DNA of 46,807 nt from Actinomycetota bacterium (GCA_005883955.1 VAXH01000093.1:1-46807), one strand, 5' to 3'. Positions 7,794-16,621 are shown, counted from the first letter of the stretch. Made by a program: numbers and translations. The notes: generated from the letters alone by a model not told the origin.

Positions 7794-8695
7794 GGATTCA
7801 CCACGACCAAGGCGCGGGCCTTGTGGCCGCGCTCGGAGACGACGAGCTGATAGCGCCCCGGGGCTCCCGCGGCGATGGAGAGCAGACGGCTGCGGACGCG
7901 ACCACCCCGCGGGCCGATCCGCCAGTAGTAGAAGCGGGCGTCCGTGGAGACGCGGACGGTGATCCTGCCTCCGGCCCGCGCTCGAATCACCTGCCGGCCC
8001 AGAATGATGTAGCGGATCTGCACGGTGAACACGCGCGTCCGCGGTCCGCGGTTCCCCGCTTGGTCGATCGCCCGCAGCCGGAGTCGGTAGACGCCCGGCT
8101 TCGTCGGCATTCCGTTCCCTTTGCCCCACTGCAGGCGGCGAGCGCTGAACGACTTCAGCTTGACGACCTCTCGCCCGTTCGCGTAGAGGACAGCGCGCGC
8201 GGGCTCGCTCGTGTGGAAGAAGACAGTTAGGTAGTCGTGGACCGTGTCGCCGTCCGGCGAGACGACCTTGAGGCTCGTGCGGACGAGCGAGATGTGGGGA
8301 GCCTTCGTATCGACGACGATCGGATTCGGGAGCAGGATCGTTCGGTGCCCGCTGCTGAGGTGCACACGCGGCCTGTACGTGCCGTCGGGCACAGGTGACC
8401 CGGCGTCGTCACGACCGTTCCACTTGTACGTCTTCAGCCCCGCGCGAACGTGGTGCGAGTTGAATGCCCGCACGACCTGGTCGTGGGAGTCGACGATCGC
8501 CAGGGAAAGGCGGTCTGACTTCCGCACCCGAAAGACAATCTTCACCCGCCGGCCCGAGTCGGGCGAGACGAACTTGCCGACTTGCGTCCCGAAGATCGGG
8601 CTGCGCTCGAGCTTCAGCCGCTCGGTGACTGCGAACGCCGCGGCCGAGCCGCCGAGCAGCGCGACGACGAGCACGGCCGGCAGCAGACGCGACAA
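7790..8695 (-). CDS. secreted protein with FlgD-like Ig repeats
   Basis: 301 residues with a TTG start. The first 22 residues (SRLLPAVLVVALLGGSAAAF) form a signal peptide or N-terminal anchor. The body has two Ig-like repeats of the FlgD/CARDB kind, with GLKTYKWNGRDDAGSPVPDG and VYRLRLRAIDQAGNRG as hallmark strands, and a third beta-rich segment at the C-terminus. No catalytic motif is seen, so a structural or binding role at the cell surface is inferred. It is translationally coupled to the O-antigen ligase and divergent from the cyclase fusion at 8748. Confidence 0.72.
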   Translation of the reverse strand: MSRLLPAVLVVALLGGSAAAFAVTERLKLERSPIFGTQVGKFVSPDSGRRVKIVFRVRKSDRLSLAIVDSHDQVVRAFNSHHVRAGLKTYKWNGRDDAGSPVPDGTYRPRVHLSSGHRTILLPNPIVVDTKAPHISLVRTSLKVVSPDGDTVHDYLTVFFHTSEPARAVLYANGREVVKLKSFSARRLQWGKGNGMPTKPGVYRLRLRAIDQAGNRGPRTRVFTVQIRYIILGRQVIRARAGGRITVRVSTDARFYYWRIGPRGGRVRSRLLSIAAGAPGRYQLVVSERGHKARALVVVNP

Positions 8696-8747
8696 GGTGC
8701 GGCGAGTTTAGATGTCGCTCCCCCGTCCAAGCGGCAACAATGGTGTG

Positions 8748-11700
8748 ATGAGCGACGTAACGCGAGCCGCCCCGGTCCAGGAGCTCCGTGAGGAGCGAAA
8801 GGTCGTCACGGTCCTGTTCGCGGACCTCGTCGGCTCGACGTCCCTCGGCGAGCGGCTCGAGGCCGAAGAGGTCAAGCTCGTCGTCGGCGAAGCGGTCGCT
8901 CGCATCGTCGCCGACATCGACCAGCTCGGCGGCCATGTCAAGGATCTCGCCGGTGACGGTGTCCTGGCCTTCTTCGGCGCGCCGGTCTCGTACGAGGACG
9001 ACGCCGAGCGGGCGCTGCGCGCCGCGCTGCGGATCGTGGAGGAGATCGACAGCTACGGCGACGAGGTCGAGCGTGGCTGGGGCGTCCCGGGGTTCGGCGT
9101 CCGCGTCGGCGTGACGACCGGTCCGGTCGTGCTCGGGGAGATCGGCGGCGGTAACAGGGTCGAGTACGCAGCCTTCGGCGACACTGTCAACACGGCGGCG
9201 CGCCTGCAGGCCAGTGCCGAGCCGGGAACGGTGCTCGTGGACGACGCGACCCGGCGGCAGGCCGAGCCACTGTTTGCGTGGGGCGAACCGGTCGAGCTGG
9301 AGCTCAAGGGTAAAGCCGAACCGGTGCGGGCGACCGGCGTCGAACGGGCGCTCGCCGAGGGCCGCAAGGTCCGCGGTCTGGAAGGCGTGGAGGCACGGCT
9401 CGTTGGCCGCGAGCGGGAGCTCGGGCTGGCCCGGGCCGCACTCGAGCGCACGCTCGGCGGCTCGGGCGGCGTCCTCTTCATCAGCGGCGACGCCGGGATC
9501 GGGAAGAGCCGGCTGGTCGCCGAGCTGTGCCGGACGTTCGAGGAATCTGAGACGGCCGCCGCGGCGCCTCCGCTCTGGCTCGAGGGTCGCTGCATCTCCT
9601 ACGGCGAGTCGCTGCCCTACTGGCCGTTTCGCGATCTCCTGCGGGACTGGCTCGGCGTCGGCGCCGACGAGCCGGAGCTTCGCGTCCGCGTCGCGCTGCG
9701 CCGGCGCGTCGAAGCGCTCTTTCCGCAGCGCGCGGGCGAGCTCTATCCGTACCTGGGCTCGCTGCTCGGCCTTACGCTCGAGGCCGACGCCGTCGCGCGA
9801 CTCGCTGAGCTCTCGCCGGAGGCGCTGCAGTACCGCACCTTCGAAGTCGTCGAGGAGCTCTTCCGCAGGCTCGCGGAGGACCGGCCGGTGGCGGTTGCGA
9901 TCGAAGACCTGCACTGGGCGGATCCAACCTCGATCCAGCTCGTCGAGCGGCTGGTCTCGATCGGCGAGGAAGCCGCCGTCCTGCTCGTGATCGCGCAGCG
10001 CAGTGAGCGCGACCATCCGTCGTGGCGCCTGCGCGAGCTCGCTGCCCGCGAGTACCCGCATCTGGCGAGCGAGGTCGCGCTCGAGCCACTGCCGGGCGAC
10101 GCGCAGCGGGAGCTGCTGCTGGCGCTCGTCGGTGAGGACACGCTCCCCGAGGAGCTGAGGAACCGCCTGCTCGAGCAGGCGGAGGGGAATCCGTTCTACC
10201 TCGAAGAGCTCGTTCGCTCGCTGGCCGACACTGGTGCGCTCGTGCACGAAAACGGCGACTGGCGGTTCGATCACGAGGTCGAGGTCGAGATCCCGCCGAC
10301 CGTCGAGAAGGTGCTGCTCGCACGGATCGATCGCCTCCCAGCGGGGGCTCACCAGGTTCTGACGGCCGCCTCCGCGCTCGGCCGCCGCTTCGGCCTGCCG
10401 CTGCTCGAGGGCGTGCTGGCCGGCAACGAGAACGTTCGCGCGAGCCTGAACGAGTTGCAGCGGCTCGACCTCGTCCGCGAAGGCCGCCGCTGGCCGCAGC
10501 CGGAGTACCGCTTCAAGCATGCGCTGATCCAAGAGGCCGCGTACCGGACGATGCTCGCGGAGCCGCGGCGAAATCTTCACCGCCGCGCCGCCGAGTGGCT
10601 CGAGCGGAGGAGGGCCGAAGGCGAGGAGGAGGAGGCGCTCGGCCTGCTCGCCCACCACTGGCTGGCCGCCGAGGACGAGGAGAAGGCTGTCGCCTACCTC
10701 AGCCGCGCCGGCGACCGGGCTCGTGAGGAGTACGCGCTCGACGAGGCCGTCGAGCACTACCGAGCGCTACTGCCGCTACTCGAGCGGCGGGGCGAGCGCC
10801 AGGAGATGGCGGTCGTCTTGTTCAAGCTCGCGCTCGCGCTCCACACGGCGCTCCGCTTCGCCGAGGCCAACGAGACCTACCAGCGCGCCTTCGAGTACTG
10901 GACGCCGAGCGTCGCAACTCCGGCGGCGACCGAGACGCTGCGCATGGTGACGAGCTTCCTCCCCAACGACCCCGATCCGAACTCGGCGATCGCCTGGCCG
11001 AACATCCAGCTCTGCATGCAGCTCTTCGACCGCCTCGTCGAGGCCTGGCCGGGACGGACGCTGATTCCGTCGCTCGCCGAGCGGTGGGAGATCTCCGGCG
11101 ACGGGCTGCGCTACGTCTTCCACCTCCGCGAGGGACTGACCTGGTCGGACGGAACGCCGCTGACCGCCCACGACGTCGAATTCGGGGTCAAGCGCGTGCT
11201 CGACCCGGCGAGCCCGGGTTCGTCGGTCGCGATCTACTTCGTGCTCGAGAACGGCCAGGACTACTACCTCGGCCGAAACGACGACGCCGACCGAATCGGC
11301 GTCCGGGCGCTCGACGACCGGACCGTCGAGTTCCGGCTCGCCGCCCCCGCCCCGTACTTCATGAGCGTCATGAACCGGCCCGACGGTGGACCGCAGCCGA
11401 GACACGTGATCGAGCGGCATGGCGCCGACTGGACGCTGCTCGAGAACCAGGTCGTCAGCGGCCCGTTTGCGATCGAGAGTCGCACCGACGAGGAGCTCGT
11501 GCTGAAGCGGCGGCCCGAGTACGACCATCCACGACCGGGTAACGCGCAGATCGTCCGCTTCGTCCGCTCGTCGATCGCGGACGCCCTACCGCGCTACGAG
11601 GGTGACGAGGCGGAGCTGATCATGGTTCGCTACACGCCGCGCCTCGCCGACCTGATGCCGGGCGACGTCCATCCGGACGCTGCGCTGGGCCCGGCGGCCT

Positions 11701-12416
11701 GGTCGGCCTACATCCGCTTCGACCACACGCAGGCGCCGACGTCGAATCTCGACCTCCGGCGCGCGCTCGCCCACGCGACCGACCGGGAGACGCTCGCGGC
11801 GGCCTGTCCAGCGAACCTGATCGTCGCGACGGGGGGCGTCGTCCCGCCTGCGATACAAGGTCACACGCCGGAGATCGCGCTGAGATACGACCCGGACGCG
11901 GCTCGCGACCACCTGGCTCGTTCCGGCTTCGACGGCGAGATCGAGCTCGCAGGCATGGAGGTATGGGAAGAGCTTCTCGCCACCGTTGCGGCGAGCTGGA
12001 GGGACGTCTTCGGCGGCGGCGTCTCGATCCGCACCTGGTCGTGGCGCAGCGAAGAGGCAATGCAGCCCGGCGGACGCGTGGACGATGCGCCGCTGCGCGT
12101 GACCGGCTGGTTCCCGGGCTATCCCGACCCGGAGTACTACCTGCGCCTGCTCTTCCAGTCGGACAGCCGCACGAACGAGGGCGGCTTCTCACACGCCCCC
12201 TTCGACGCGCTGATCGAGCAGGCTCGGCGCGAGCGCGACGGCCGAGCGCGGCTGGAGCTCTTCCACGAAGCCGACCGGATGGCGGTCGCCGAGCAGGTCG
12301 CCTGCATCCCGCTCGTCTACGGCCGGAACGTCGCCTACGTGAAGCCGTACGTCCACGGCTGGTGGGAGTTCGGCAAGTCGTCGGCCTCGTTCGCCGACCT
12401 CGTGATCGAGCGCTAA
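8748..12416 (+). CDS. class III cyclase-AAA ATPase-TPR-family 5 solute-binding fusion protein
   Basis: 1222 residues from the ATG at 8748 (an in-frame ATG at 8712 would leave only 16 bp to the divergent gene). Residues about 18-195 are a class III nucleotide cyclase: FADLVGST with Asp26, AGDG with Asp70 for metal, and FGDTVNTAARL with the transition-state Asn and Arg. Residues about 214-480 are an AAA_16 ATPase (Walker A GDAGIGKSRL, Walker B AIEDLHWAD). Residues about 640-715 look like TPRs. From about 727 to the end it matches oligopeptide/nickel-binding family 5 proteins (SLAERWEISGDG, LREGLTWSDGTPLTAHDVEF, GWFPGYPDPEYYLRLLF). There is no signal peptide or membrane helix, so the binding domain must work in the cytosol, probably as a ligand sensor. 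Confidence 0.9.
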   Translation: MSDVTRAAPVQELREERKVVTVLFADLVGSTSLGERLEAEEVKLVVGEAVARIVADIDQLGGHVKDLAGDGVLAFFGAPVSYEDDAERALRAALRIVEEIDSYGDEVERGWGVPGFGVRVGVTTGPVVLGEIGGGNRVEYAAFGDTVNTAARLQASAEPGTVLVDDATRRQAEPLFAWGEPVELELKGKAEPVRATGVERALAEGRKVRGLEGVEARLVGRERELGLARAALERTLGGSGGVLFISGDAGIGKSRLVAELCRTFEESETAAAAPPLWLEGRCISYGESLPYWPFRDLLRDWLGVGADEPELRVRVALRRRVEALFPQRAGELYPYLGSLLGLTLEADAVARLAELSPEALQYRTFEVVEELFRRLAEDRPVAVAIEDLHWADPTSIQLVERLVSIGEEAAVLLVIAQRSERDHPSWRLRELAAREYPHLASEVALEPLPGDAQRELLLALVGEDTLPEELRNRLLEQAEGNPFYLEELVRSLADTGALVHENGDWRFDHEVEVEIPPTVEKVLLARIDRLPAGAHQVLTAASALGRRFGLPLLEGVLAGNENVRASLNELQRLDLVREGRRWPQPEYRFKHALIQEAAYRTMLAEPRRNLHRRAAEWLERRRAEGEEEEALGLLAHHWLAAEDEEKAVAYLSRAGDRAREEYALDEAVEHYRALLPLLERRGERQEMAVVLFKLALALHTALRFAEANETYQRAFEYWTPSVATPAATETLRMVTSFLPNDPDPNSAIAWPNIQLCMQLFDRLVEAWPGRTLIPSLAERWEISGDGLRYVFHLREGLTWSDGTPLTAHDVEFGVKRVLDPASPGSSVAIYFVLENGQDYYLGRNDDADRIGVRALDDRTVEFRLAAPAPYFMSVMNRPDGGPQPRHVIERHGADWTLLENQVVSGPFAIESRTDEELVLKRRPEYDHPRPGNAQIVRFVRSSIADALPRYEGDEAELIMVRYTPRLADLMPGDVHPDAALGPAAWSAYIRFDHTQAPTSNLDLRRALAHATDRETLAAACPANLIVATGGVVPPAIQGHTPEIALRYDPDAARDHLARSGFDGEIELAGMEVWEELLATVAASWRDVFGGGVSIRTWSWRSEEAMQPGGRVDDAPLRVTGWFPGYPDPEYYLRLLFQSDSRTNEGGFSHAPFDALIEQARRERDGRARLELFHEADRMAVAEQVACIPLVYGRNVAYVKPYVHGWWEFGKSSASFADLVIER

Positions 12417-12467
12417 GGAAGCCCGGTCGCGAGCGCACGGCGCTCGTCTCGGCGCCGGTCTCGCACT

Positions 12468-13208
12468 TCATGCGCGCCCCAGGCGGCGAACACGATCCCG
12501 CCGACGATGAAGCCCGCGAGCACGATCCAGTCTGACGCCGGGGATCGAGCCGAGCAGGAGCCAGAACATCGCGTGCAGGTCGACGTTGCCGGCAACGAGG
12601 TGGCCGACGCCGGCGACCCAGAGCAGCGCCGCCGCGTGGAAGATGTCTGTGCCGACGATCTTCGCGACGGTCAGCGGATACACGAGCACCATCACGAGTC
12701 CGAAGAAGGTGCCGCTCCCGACCGAGGTCAGGCCGACGACAAAGCCGAAGACGGCACCGATCGCGAAGGCAGCCCAGCGGTCACGGCGAGTGAGCAGGAA
12801 GGGCGCGTCATCAGGCTGGACGCCGATTTTGACCAGCGTCTTGGCGACGAGCCCGAAACCGCCGAGAATGAGCGCGGCGCCGACCGCATAGGCCTCGACC
12901 GACTGGACCCCGTCCCCGTAGTGATGCTTCAGCCAGGTCGCGAGCGAGACGCCAAGGAGCGACATCGGCCCCGAGCCGAGGAACATCCAGAACGTCAGCC
13001 GCGCGTGCACGGTGCCGAGCCGGCGGTGCCTGAGGGCGCCGAAGGACTTGAAGATCGCGCCGTGCAGGATGTCCGTGCCGACGGCGTAGGTCGGTTGGAA
13101 CCCGAACAGGATCACGAGGATCGGCGTCAACAGGGAGCCGCCGCCCATCCCGGTCAGACCGACGAGGCCGCCGATCAGTAGACCGGTGAGCGTGAACTGC
13201 CAGGTCAT
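12468..13208 (-). CDS. TauE/SafE (TSUP) sulfite/organosulfonate exporter-like, C-terminally damaged
   Basis: 246 residues. The N-terminal helices (GLLIGGLVGLTGMGGGSLLTP) and the second repeat (GAVFGFVVGLTSVGSGTFFG) are the paired glycine-rich motifs of the TSUP family, which exports sulfite, sulfonates or related anions. Up to GSIPGV near 12540 the protein looks normal; then this frame becomes Arg-rich and stops at 12468. Another frame continues as SDWIVLAGFIVGGIVFAAWG and ends at 12413, which resembles the family's final helix. Roughly 30 residues in between seem to be missing, so a frame-disrupting deletion is likely. It lies downstream of the sulfate-assimilation operon in the same direction, which suggests a sulfite-release role before decay. 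Confidence 0.75.
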   Translation of the reverse strand: MTWQFTLTGLLIGGLVGLTGMGGGSLLTPILVILFGFQPTYAVGTDILHGAIFKSFGALRHRRLGTVHARLTFWMFLGSGPMSLLGVSLATWLKHHYGDGVQSVEAYAVGAALILGGFGLVAKTLVKIGVQPDDAPFLLTRRDRWAAFAIGAVFGFVVGLTSVGSGTFFGLVMVLVYPLTVAKIVGTDIFHAAALLWVAGVGHLVAGNVDLHAMFWLLLGSIPGVRLDRARGLHRRRDRVRRLGRA

Positions 13209-13210
13209 CG

Positions 13211-13372
13211 GTGCCCCTTCCAGTAATGCCGCCGAGTTTCTGGGTCGCGAGCACCAAGCCAGAGGCCGCGCTCGCTCGCGGCCAAGGCCGGCAGCCTTGG
13301 CAAGAGTGAGGGTGGGCTCTGGCGCCGCGTGATCGCGGGCCAGAAGCCGGCATGTATTGCTGGAAGGGGCAC
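13211..13372. repeat. 160-bp imperfect inverted repeat (MITE-like or long hairpin)
   Basis: The left end GTGCCCCTTCCAGTAATGCC (13211-13230) is matched in inverse by GCTGGAAGGGGCAC ending at 13372. The match continues inward with gaps: GAGTTTCTGG against CCAGAAGCC, and AAGCCAGAG against CTCTGGCG. Each arm is about 60 bases at roughly three-quarters identity. The repeat exactly fills the gap between the sat stop and the exporter start. It could be a non-autonomous mobile element or a processed RNA hairpin that separates exporter expression from the operon. Confidence 0.65.
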
Positions 13373-14520
13373 TAGACGCGGTAGGCGTCGATCAGAACCT
13401 CCGCAACCTCGGGCCGAGAGAACTCGACCGGCGGCAGCTCGCCGTTCGCGAGCAACTCCCGCACCTTCGTGCCTGAGAGGAAGACGTGGTCGTCACCGCC
13501 ATGTGGGCATGTCTTCGGCGTCGCCATCTGCGCGCAGGCCTTGCACCAGAAAGCGTGCTCGAAGAACATCGGCTCGATGTCGAGCTCGTGCGGCTCGAAC
13601 TCGTCGAAGATCAGCTGCGCGTCGTAGGTGCCGTAGTAGTCGCCGACACCGGCGTGGTCGCGGCCGACGATGAAGTGCGAACAGCCGTAGTTCTTGCGGC
13701 AGATCGCGTGCCAGATCGCCTCGCGCGGCCCCGCGTAGCGCATGGCGGCCGGGAACGCCGAGAGGACGACGCGGCCCTGCGGGTAGTAGTTCTCGAGCAG
13801 GACGCGATAGCACTCGACGCGAGTGGCGGCGGGCACGTCGTCGGATTTCGTGTCACCCACAAGCGGGTGGATCAGCAGGCCGTCGACGGTCTCGAGCGCG
13901 CCCTTGGTCAGGTACTCGTGCGCGCGATGGATCGGGTTGCGGGTCTGGAAACCGACGACCCGCTTCCAGCCACGCTCGGCGAAGGCAGCTCGGGTCTCCG
14001 CAGGATCGAGCGCGAGCTCCGGGAAGGCCGGCTGCGCCCGCTCGAAGACGGTCACTTTGCCGGCGAGGTAGAGCGGCTTCTGTGCGTAGAGGCGCGCGAC
14101 GCCCGGATGGGCCTCGTCGGTGGTGCGGAAGGCATTCCGCGCCTCGCGCTCCTTGTCGTACTCGTAGACCTCGTCCATCTCGAGGACGGCGAAAGGCCTG
14201 CCGGCCTCGTCGGTTAGCGTGACCTCGTCGCCCTGAGGCTCGTGGTCGACGGCGAGACAGACGGGGAGCGCCCACGGAATACCCTTCGCGAGGCGCATCT
14301 CCTCGAGCACCCGCTCGTAGTCGTCGCGGCCCATGAAGCCCTCGAGCGGTGAGAGCGCGCCGGAGGCCAGCATGTCCAGGTCGGACAGCTCGCGCGAGGT
14401 CAGCGGAACCTGTTCCAGGCTGTCGATGTTGTCGGGCCGCGGCCCCGTGCGGTCGACGAGGTGACCACCATGAGGGCGGATCAGCTCCGTGGATCCCAGG
14501 ACGCGTAGCGTGTCCGTCAC
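13372..14520 (-). CDS. sat: sulfate adenylyltransferase (ATP sulfurylase)
   Basis: 382 residues with a GTG start overlapping the cysC stop by four bases. It converts ATP and sulfate to adenylyl sulfate (APS) and pyrophosphate. [18 protein letters not shown] is the nucleotide-binding QxRNP and HxxH signature, and [16 protein letters not shown] is the second hallmark. [12 protein letters not shown] is the N-terminal family motif. A Cys/His-containing stretch ([16 protein letters not shown]) is the zinc-binding insertion common in bacterial and archaeal monofunctional enzymes. The length is typical for the form lacking a fused kinase. It is the last intact gene of the operon starting at 19409. 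Confidence 0.97.
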   Translation of the reverse strand: MTDTLRVLGSTELIRPHGGHLVDRTGPRPDNIDSLEQVPLTSRELSDLDMLASGALSPLEGFMGRDDYERVLEEMRLAKGIPWALPVCLAVDHEPQGDEVTLTDEAGRPFAVLEMDEVYEYDKEREARNAFRTTDEAHPGVARLYAQKPLYLAGKVTVFERAQPAFPELALDPAETRAAFAERGWKRVVGFQTRNPIHRAHEYLTKGALETVDGLLIHPLVGDTKSDDVPAATRVECYRVLLENYYPQGRVVLSAFPAAMRYAGPREAIWHAICRKNYGCSHFIVGRDHAGVGDYYGTYDAQLIFDEFEPHELDIEPMFFEHAFWCKACAQMATPKTCPHGGDDHVFLSGTKVRELLANGELPPVEFSRPEVAEVLIDAYRV

Positions 14521-15164
14521 GCCGGCACCTCCGACGGAACGAGGCCGAGCTCCTCGAGCTTTGCGAGCACGAATGCAGCGCAGTCCTCCGGCTCGTGCAG
14601 CTCCGTGTCGAGGACGAGCTCAGGGTTCGATGGCTCCTCGTACGGGTCGGAGACGCCGGTGAACTCGGTGATCTCACCCTTGAATGCCTTCTCGTACAGG
14701 CCCTTGACGTCACGCTGGGCGCACGCGTCAACTGAGGCCTTGACGTAGACCTCGATGAACGTGCCCACCTCCTCGACCCGCTCTCGCACCTGGCGGCGCG
14801 TTTCCTCGTAAGGCGAGATCGCGGCGGCGATCACGGCGCCGCCCTGACGGGTCAAGCGCGAAGCAACCCAGCCGACCCGCTCGATGTGCGTGTCGCGGTC
14901 CTCTTTCGAGAAGCCGAGGCCCTTCGAAAGGTTCGTTCGCACCGTGTCGCCGTCGAGGTATTCGACGATGAGGCCGCGGCGGTCGAGTTCCGGACCGACG
15001 ACATGCGCGATCGTCGTCTTGCCCGAGCCGGAGAGGCCGGTGAACCAGAGCGTGAAGCCGCCGGGCCGGACGTACGTCGTCTCCGGATGTTCGGCGGCGT
15101 AGATGTGCTCGCTCGTGGGGGAACCCGTGGTTCCCCCACGAGCCCCCCCCTTCATCTCAGACAT
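14517..15164 (-). CDS. cysC: adenylyl-sulfate kinase
   Basis: 215 residues. It phosphorylates APS to [23 protein letters not shown] contains the P-loop, and [20 protein letters not shown] is the APS-binding signature. The start ATG (15164) overlaps the cysH stop and has AAAGGAGA upstream. Residues about 6-18 ([14 protein letters not shown]) come from a palindromic repeat at 15111-15143. No other start codon lies between the repeat and the conserved core, so the element really is translated here. With a 4Fe-4S type CysH in the same operon, PAPS may serve sulfotransfer rather than reduction. Confidence 0.95.
   Translation of the reverse strand: MSEMKGGARGGTTGSPTSEHIYAAEHPETTYVRPGGFTLWFTGLSGSGKTTIAHVVGPELDRRGLIVEYLDGDTVRTNLSKGLGFSKEDRDTHIERVGWVASRLTRQGGAVIAAAISPYEETRRQVRERVEEVGTFIEVYVKASVDACAQRDVKGLYEKAFKGEITEFTGVSDPYEEPSNPELVLDTELHEPEDCAAFVLAKLEELGLVPSEVPA
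15111..15143 (-). repeat. palindromic GTGGGGGAACC element, copy 2, inside cysC
   Basis: This is the most complete copy: GCTCGTGGGGGAACC then GGTTCCCCCACGAGC, 15-base arms around a 3-base centre. It is in frame in cysC just after the start codon and adds about 11 residues ([11 protein letters not shown]) before the conserved domain. On the coding strand it is preceded by AAGGGGGGG, matching the purine run seen before the other copies. Confidence 0.9.
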
Positions 15165-15855
15165 TCGTCTCCTTTGCTTCGAGGTGGATGCCGCATTCGA
15201 GCTTGTCGGAGCCGGCCCAGCGGCCGGCGCGCTCCTCCTCGTCAGGCGAGGTCGGCCGGGTGCAGGGGATGCAGCCGATCGAGCGGTAGCCGGACTCGTG
15301 CAGCGGGTTGTAGGGAATCTCGTTGACCTGGATGTAGGCCCAGACGCGCTTCTCGTCCCAGTCCGCGAGCGGGTGGAACTTCCAGACCCCGTAGCGGTCC
15401 GACCATTGGAGCTTCGGAGTCGACGCGCGGCTCGGCGACTGGTCGCGGCGGATGCCGGCGATCCAGCCGTCGTACGGGCCGAGCGCCTCCAGCAGTGGCT
15501 CCACCTTGCGGATGTGGCAGCAGCGATCCGGGTCCGTTTCCCAGAGGTTCGGGCCCTCTCGCTTGTGCTGCTCGGCGACCGTGATCACCTGAGGGCTCTG
15601 GAGCGTGAGACCGTAGCGCTCGACAAGCCGGTCGCGCGTCTCGTAGCTCTCGCGGAAGAAGAGCTGCGTGTCCAGCTCGATCACGGGGATCTCGAGACCG
15701 AGCTCCGAGACCATGTGCACGAGCACCGACGATTGTTTCTGCCATGAGCACGTGAGGCAGAGCTTGTCGCCGAACTCCTCGTAGCCCCAGCGGAGAAGCT
15801 CCTCGGCCGGCATCGCCTCGAAGTCCAGCTCAGGAAGAGGTGGTGCGGTCGCCAT
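15157..15855 (-). CDS. cysH: APS/PAPS reductase (4Fe-4S type, probably APS reductase)
   Basis: 232 residues. It reduces activated sulfate to sulfite using thioredoxin. Residues near the N-terminus (LTCSWQKQSSVLVHMV) are the PP-loop, and KLECGIH at the C-terminus carries the catalytic Cys. A Cys pair in DRCCHIRKVEPL plus SIGCIPCTRP forms the CC...CxxC set that binds a 4Fe-4S cluster, which from established knowledge marks enzymes that use APS rather than PAPS. It overlaps comA by 26 bases upstream and cysC by 8 bases downstream, so the genes are almost certainly cotranscribed. Confidence 0.95.
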   Translation of the reverse strand: MATAPPLPELDFEAMPAEELLRWGYEEFGDKLCLTCSWQKQSSVLVHMVSELGLEIPVIELDTQLFFRESYETRDRLVERYGLTLQSPQVITVAEQHKREGPNLWETDPDRCCHIRKVEPLLEALGPYDGWIAGIRRDQSPSRASTPKLQWSDRYGVWKFHPLADWDEKRVWAYIQVNEIPYNPLHESGYRSIGCIPCTRPTSPDEEERAGRWAGSDKLECGIHLEAKETNV

Positions 15856-16621
15856 CGAGCAGCACCTCCTTCAGCGTGTCTCCGCGCAGCCCAAGCCTGA
15901 GCGTCTCCAGCGGGATCACCTCGTCGGGCGGGATGTTGCCCAGGTTGACGTTGGGGCCGAATTCCTTCACGAACCAGGCCTGCGACTCCTTCGTCGGCGC
16001 CTCGAAGACGAGCTCGGAGACGGGGATCTCGTGAACGATCTCGTCGACCAGACCGGTGCGCATCTCGCCGGTCGGGCGATAGATCCCGGCCGTGCCGCCT
16101 TCGCGACCCTCGGTGATCACCTTCCACGCCCCGGCCGCGAGCTCCTGCTTGATCCACTCGACCCATTGGTAGGGCGCGTACACGATGTCTGCGTCCTTCG
16201 AGCCGACCTCGGAGAGAACGGTGAAGTCCCGCGCGAAGTCGGCGATCAGCTCGAGCTTGTGCTCACGCGGGATCTCGATCGTTCCGTCGGAGATCTCGAC
16301 GTGCGAGAAGCGCTGGTCGCGGAGCCACTGCTTGAACTCGTCCAGCCGGCCCCGGCCGTACACCGCCTCGAATAGCGTTCCCCCGCAGACGACGGGCGTC
16401 TCGAACGACCGGTAGAGCGCGATCTTCTTCTCGAGGTTGTTGGTGACGTACGACGTCCCCCAGCCGAGCTTGACGATGTCGACGAACTGTCCACCCGTGT
16501 CGAACATCCCTTCGATGTCGCGCAGGTTCAGGCCCTTGTCGATGACGTGAGTCAGGCCTTCCGTGCGCGGCTTGCCAGGGCGCTGTGGGAGGTCGAGAAA
16601 ACCGTCGTTAAAGGCGGGCAT
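15830..16621 (-). CDS. comA: phosphosulfolactate synthase family protein (ComA-like)
   Basis: 263 residues, matching the single-domain TIM-barrel ComA family that adds sulfite to phosphoenolpyruvate to give (R)-phospho-3-sulfolactate. Recognisable segments are GLTHVIDKGLNLRDIEGM, DIVKLGWGTSYV, SHVEISDGTIEIPREHK, ITEGREGGTAGIYRPTGEMR and NLGNIPPDEVIPLETLRLGL. It sits between a fumarase homologue and cysH with overlaps on both sides, so its sulfite substrate is probably supplied by CysH. No ComB, ComC or ComDE genes are in the window, so classical coenzyme M synthesis is not shown. Confidence 0.9.
   Translation of the reverse strand: MPAFNDGFLDLPQRPGKPRTEGLTHVIDKGLNLRDIEGMFDTGGQFVDIVKLGWGTSYVTNNLEKKIALYRSFETPVVCGGTLFEAVYGRGRLDEFKQWLRDQRFSHVEISDGTIEIPREHKLELIADFARDFTVLSEVGSKDADIVYAPYQWVEWIKQELAAGAWKVITEGREGGTAGIYRPTGEMRTGLVDEIVHEIPVSELVFEAPTKESQAWFVKEFGPNVNLGNIPPDEVIPLETLRLGLRGDTLKEVLLDGDRTTSS

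Noticed and set aside
8409-10757. Long open frame on the minus strand opposite the cyclase fusion (about 780 codons)
   Set aside because: It is antisense to a protein with clear cyclase and ATPase motifs, has no recognisable domain, and its Arg/Glu/Leu bias is the usual shadow of a GC-rich gene.
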